From: CAZSAK01 sp964605155
Lineage (GTDB): Bacteria; Pseudomonadota; Gammaproteobacteria; SZUA-140
Length of the DNA: 42,957 bases
Direction of reading: 5' to 3'
NCBI GenBank assembly: GCA_964605155.1
Contig: CAZSAK010000022.1
Location: forward strand, 1 to 42,957
Shown: positions 41,701 to 42,957 of the stretch, in pieces
How the letters are laid out: every line of letters begins with the position of its first letter
Numbering within the stretch: position 1 is the first letter of the stretch
Notes under the pieces: generated by a model
The model's database searches: none
Seen by the model: only the letters and a program-made list of their open reading frames with translations
Told to the model about the DNA's origin: nothing
Made by a program: the position numbers and the translations under genes

Positions 41701-42957
41701 TTACGGAGTGGTCAGGAGCTCGTGCAGATTGATTTCTTTGAAATCCGCGGCCGGTTTACCGATATGATAACCTTGGGCGTAATTGATGCCGTAATCCTTG
41801 AGGATGCTCAATACTTCGGCGCTCTCGACGAATTCGGCGACTGTGTGTTTACCCAGGGTACGCGCAATCTCGATAATGGATTTGACCAGTGTCTGGTCGA
41901 TGGGATCATTGACCAGATTCCTGATAAAGCTGCCGTCAATCTTCAGATAATCGACGGGGAAATGTTTGAGATAATTGAACGAGCTGAAGCCGGCGCCAAA
42001 ATCATCGAGGGCGAATCCACAGCCAAGCTCGCGTAGCTGGCAAACCATTTCACGTGTCTGTTCAAAATTGGCTACAGCTGCTGTTTCGGTGATTTCGAAT
42101 GTGATGCGGTTTGCGGCAATTCCGGTCGAGTGAAGTCTGTCACGAACCAGCGGTAACAGTGCGGGATCCTGAAAGGCGTGACTGGAGAGATTGATGTTCA
42201 GTGATAGATTCGATTTTTCCGGAGGCATGTTATGCAATACATCAATCGCGTGTCTTACCACCCATAGATCGATATCATGGATAAGCCCCATGCGTTCGGC
42301 GATGGGAATGAAATTGTCAGGGGCTATCAGTTCCCCTTCGGTGCCAATCATCCTGATCAAGGCTTCGTAGCGTTCTATTTCACCTGTAGACAGATTGATG
42401 ACCGGTTGAAACAGGAGACAGAATTTATCGTTGGCGAGCGCGTCACGGATCCGAGGCACCCAGTACACGGCACTTCTCAGGATGATGACTTCGGCGTCTT
42501 CCTGATTGAACATATGAACCATATTACGGCCATGTGTTTTGGCGACAAAGCATGCCTGGTTGGCCCGTGCCAGAATCTCGCTGGGATTTAGATTTTCATT
42601 GGACAAGATCGTGGCAACCCCTATGCTGGCGCCGATATGATAGGTCCTGTCATTGGTCTTGAAGTGAAAATCATCCATATATCGGCGCAGTGTTTCCGCC
42701 GTCTTCAAGGCGTCTGTCTCGCTAATATCGTGTATCAAAATGGCGAATTCATCAGCGCTGACACGAGCTAGAATATTGCCGAGAGAGATCTGCTGTTGCA
42801 GCTTGTTTGCAACGTTGATTAGTAATCGATCACCGATCTCATGTCCCTCAAGGTCATTGATTATTTTGAATTGATCTAGATCAAGATAGAGCAGGGCACT
42901 GTTGGTTTTAGTATCCTGCGTCTTATGAATAGTCGTTTCCAGGGCGTACTCCAGGCT
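41701..42957 (-). CDS. GGDEF-EAL c-di-GMP phosphodiesterase, 5'-truncated by the window edge
   Basis: The minus-strand frame is open to the window edge. The GGDEF domain is recognisable (LLYLDLDQFKIINDLEGHEIGDRLL) but its active-site loop reads SADEF, so cyclase activity is unlikely; it may be regulatory. The EAL domain keeps EALIR, NINLS, ITFEITET, the DDFGAGFSSF loop, YLKIDGSFI, the Glu of AEFVE and the terminal QGY. These are the metal- and substrate-binding residues of an active phosphodiesterase. It would lower c-di-GMP, which FleQ and the PilZ-like protein could sense. Upstream sensory domains lie outside the window. Confidence 0.95.
   Translation of the reverse strand, partial: SLEYALETTIHKTQDTKTNSALLYLDLDQFKIINDLEGHEIGDRLLINVANKLQQQISLGNILARVSADEFAILIHDISETDALKTAETLRRYMDDFHFKTNDRTYHIGASIGVATILSNENLNPSEILARANQACFVAKTHGRNMVHMFNQEDAEVIILRSAVYWVPRIRDALANDKFCLLFQPVINLSTGEIERYEALIRMIGTEGELIAPDNFIPIAERMGLIHDIDLWVVRHAIDVLHNMPPEKSNLSLNINLSSHAFQDPALLPLVRDRLHSTGIAANRITFEITETAAVANFEQTREMVCQLRELGCGFALDDFGAGFSSFNYLKHFPVDYLKIDGSFIRNLVNDPIDQTLVKSIIEIARTLGKHTVAEFVESAEVLSILKDYGINYAQGYHIGKPAADFKEINLHELLTTP

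Noticed and set aside
1..42957. CRISPR arrays, tRNA/rRNA genes, insertion sequences, integrases
   Set aside because: None was recognised on either strand by reading; no direct-repeat/spacer pattern, tRNA-like cloverleaf or transposase motif was seen.

Overview
The window is a chromosomal segment of a Gammaproteobacterium. The evidence is a polar-flagellum gene order of the Pseudomonas/Vibrio/Chromatiales type, FleQ-FleS-FleR regulators, FlhF/FlhG number and placement control, and sigma-54 (GG-N10-GC) promoters in front of flagellar operons. I cannot name the genus. A 10-base N run inside fliD shows that this is a scaffold joined across an assembly gap.

Layout. Bases 1-4787 hold the filament genes: the 3' end of a flagellin gene, flaG, fliD (interrupted by the gap), fliS and a fliT-like chaperone. 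Bases 4984-9936 hold a PilZ-like gene, fleQ, fleS and fleR. Bases 10012-15442 hold fliEFGHIJ, and 15546-22608 hold fliKLMNOPQR-flhB. Bases 22691-27733 hold flhA, flhF, flhG (fleN) and fliA. All of these read as intact apart from the window edge and the N gap.

Bases 27734-33332 are where cheY-cheZ-cheA-cheB-motC-motD-parA-cheW-cheW would normally follow fliA. Here only cheB, motC and motD are intact. cheY is reduced to its C-terminal third, and cheZ to a short tail resembling its CheY-binding peptide. cheA is a deleted, frameshifted remnant whose phospho-accepting histidine has become arginine. No parA reading frame remains, and CheW is represented at most by a C-terminal scrap. MotD carries a leucine-rich tandem repeat insert and a long C-terminal extension. 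Two small genes that normally close this cluster (a protein ending in HIDEY-V and a DUF2802 protein) are intact.

Bases 33606-38855 hold a different module: an acetolactate-synthase-like ThDP enzyme with a basic insert, a tail-to-tail FabH-like ketoacyl synthase III, and a TonB-dependent receptor. The last two genes are clearly AT-rich compared with the flagellar DNA, which suggests later acquisition. Bases 38900-41449 (minus strand) hold a CHASE-type membrane histidine kinase and a PF04392-type periplasmic binding protein. The window ends in a GGDEF-EAL protein with a degenerate cyclase motif.

The flagellar genes appear able to build and regulate a polar flagellum, but the local chemotaxis signalling chain is broken between receptor and motor. 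Either another che operon in the genome drives this motor, or the flagellum now runs without directed chemotaxis. The ThDP/KAS III/TonB/kinase segment is the best candidate for an undescribed system: small-molecule synthesis next to uptake and sensing. That link rests only on gene proximity.
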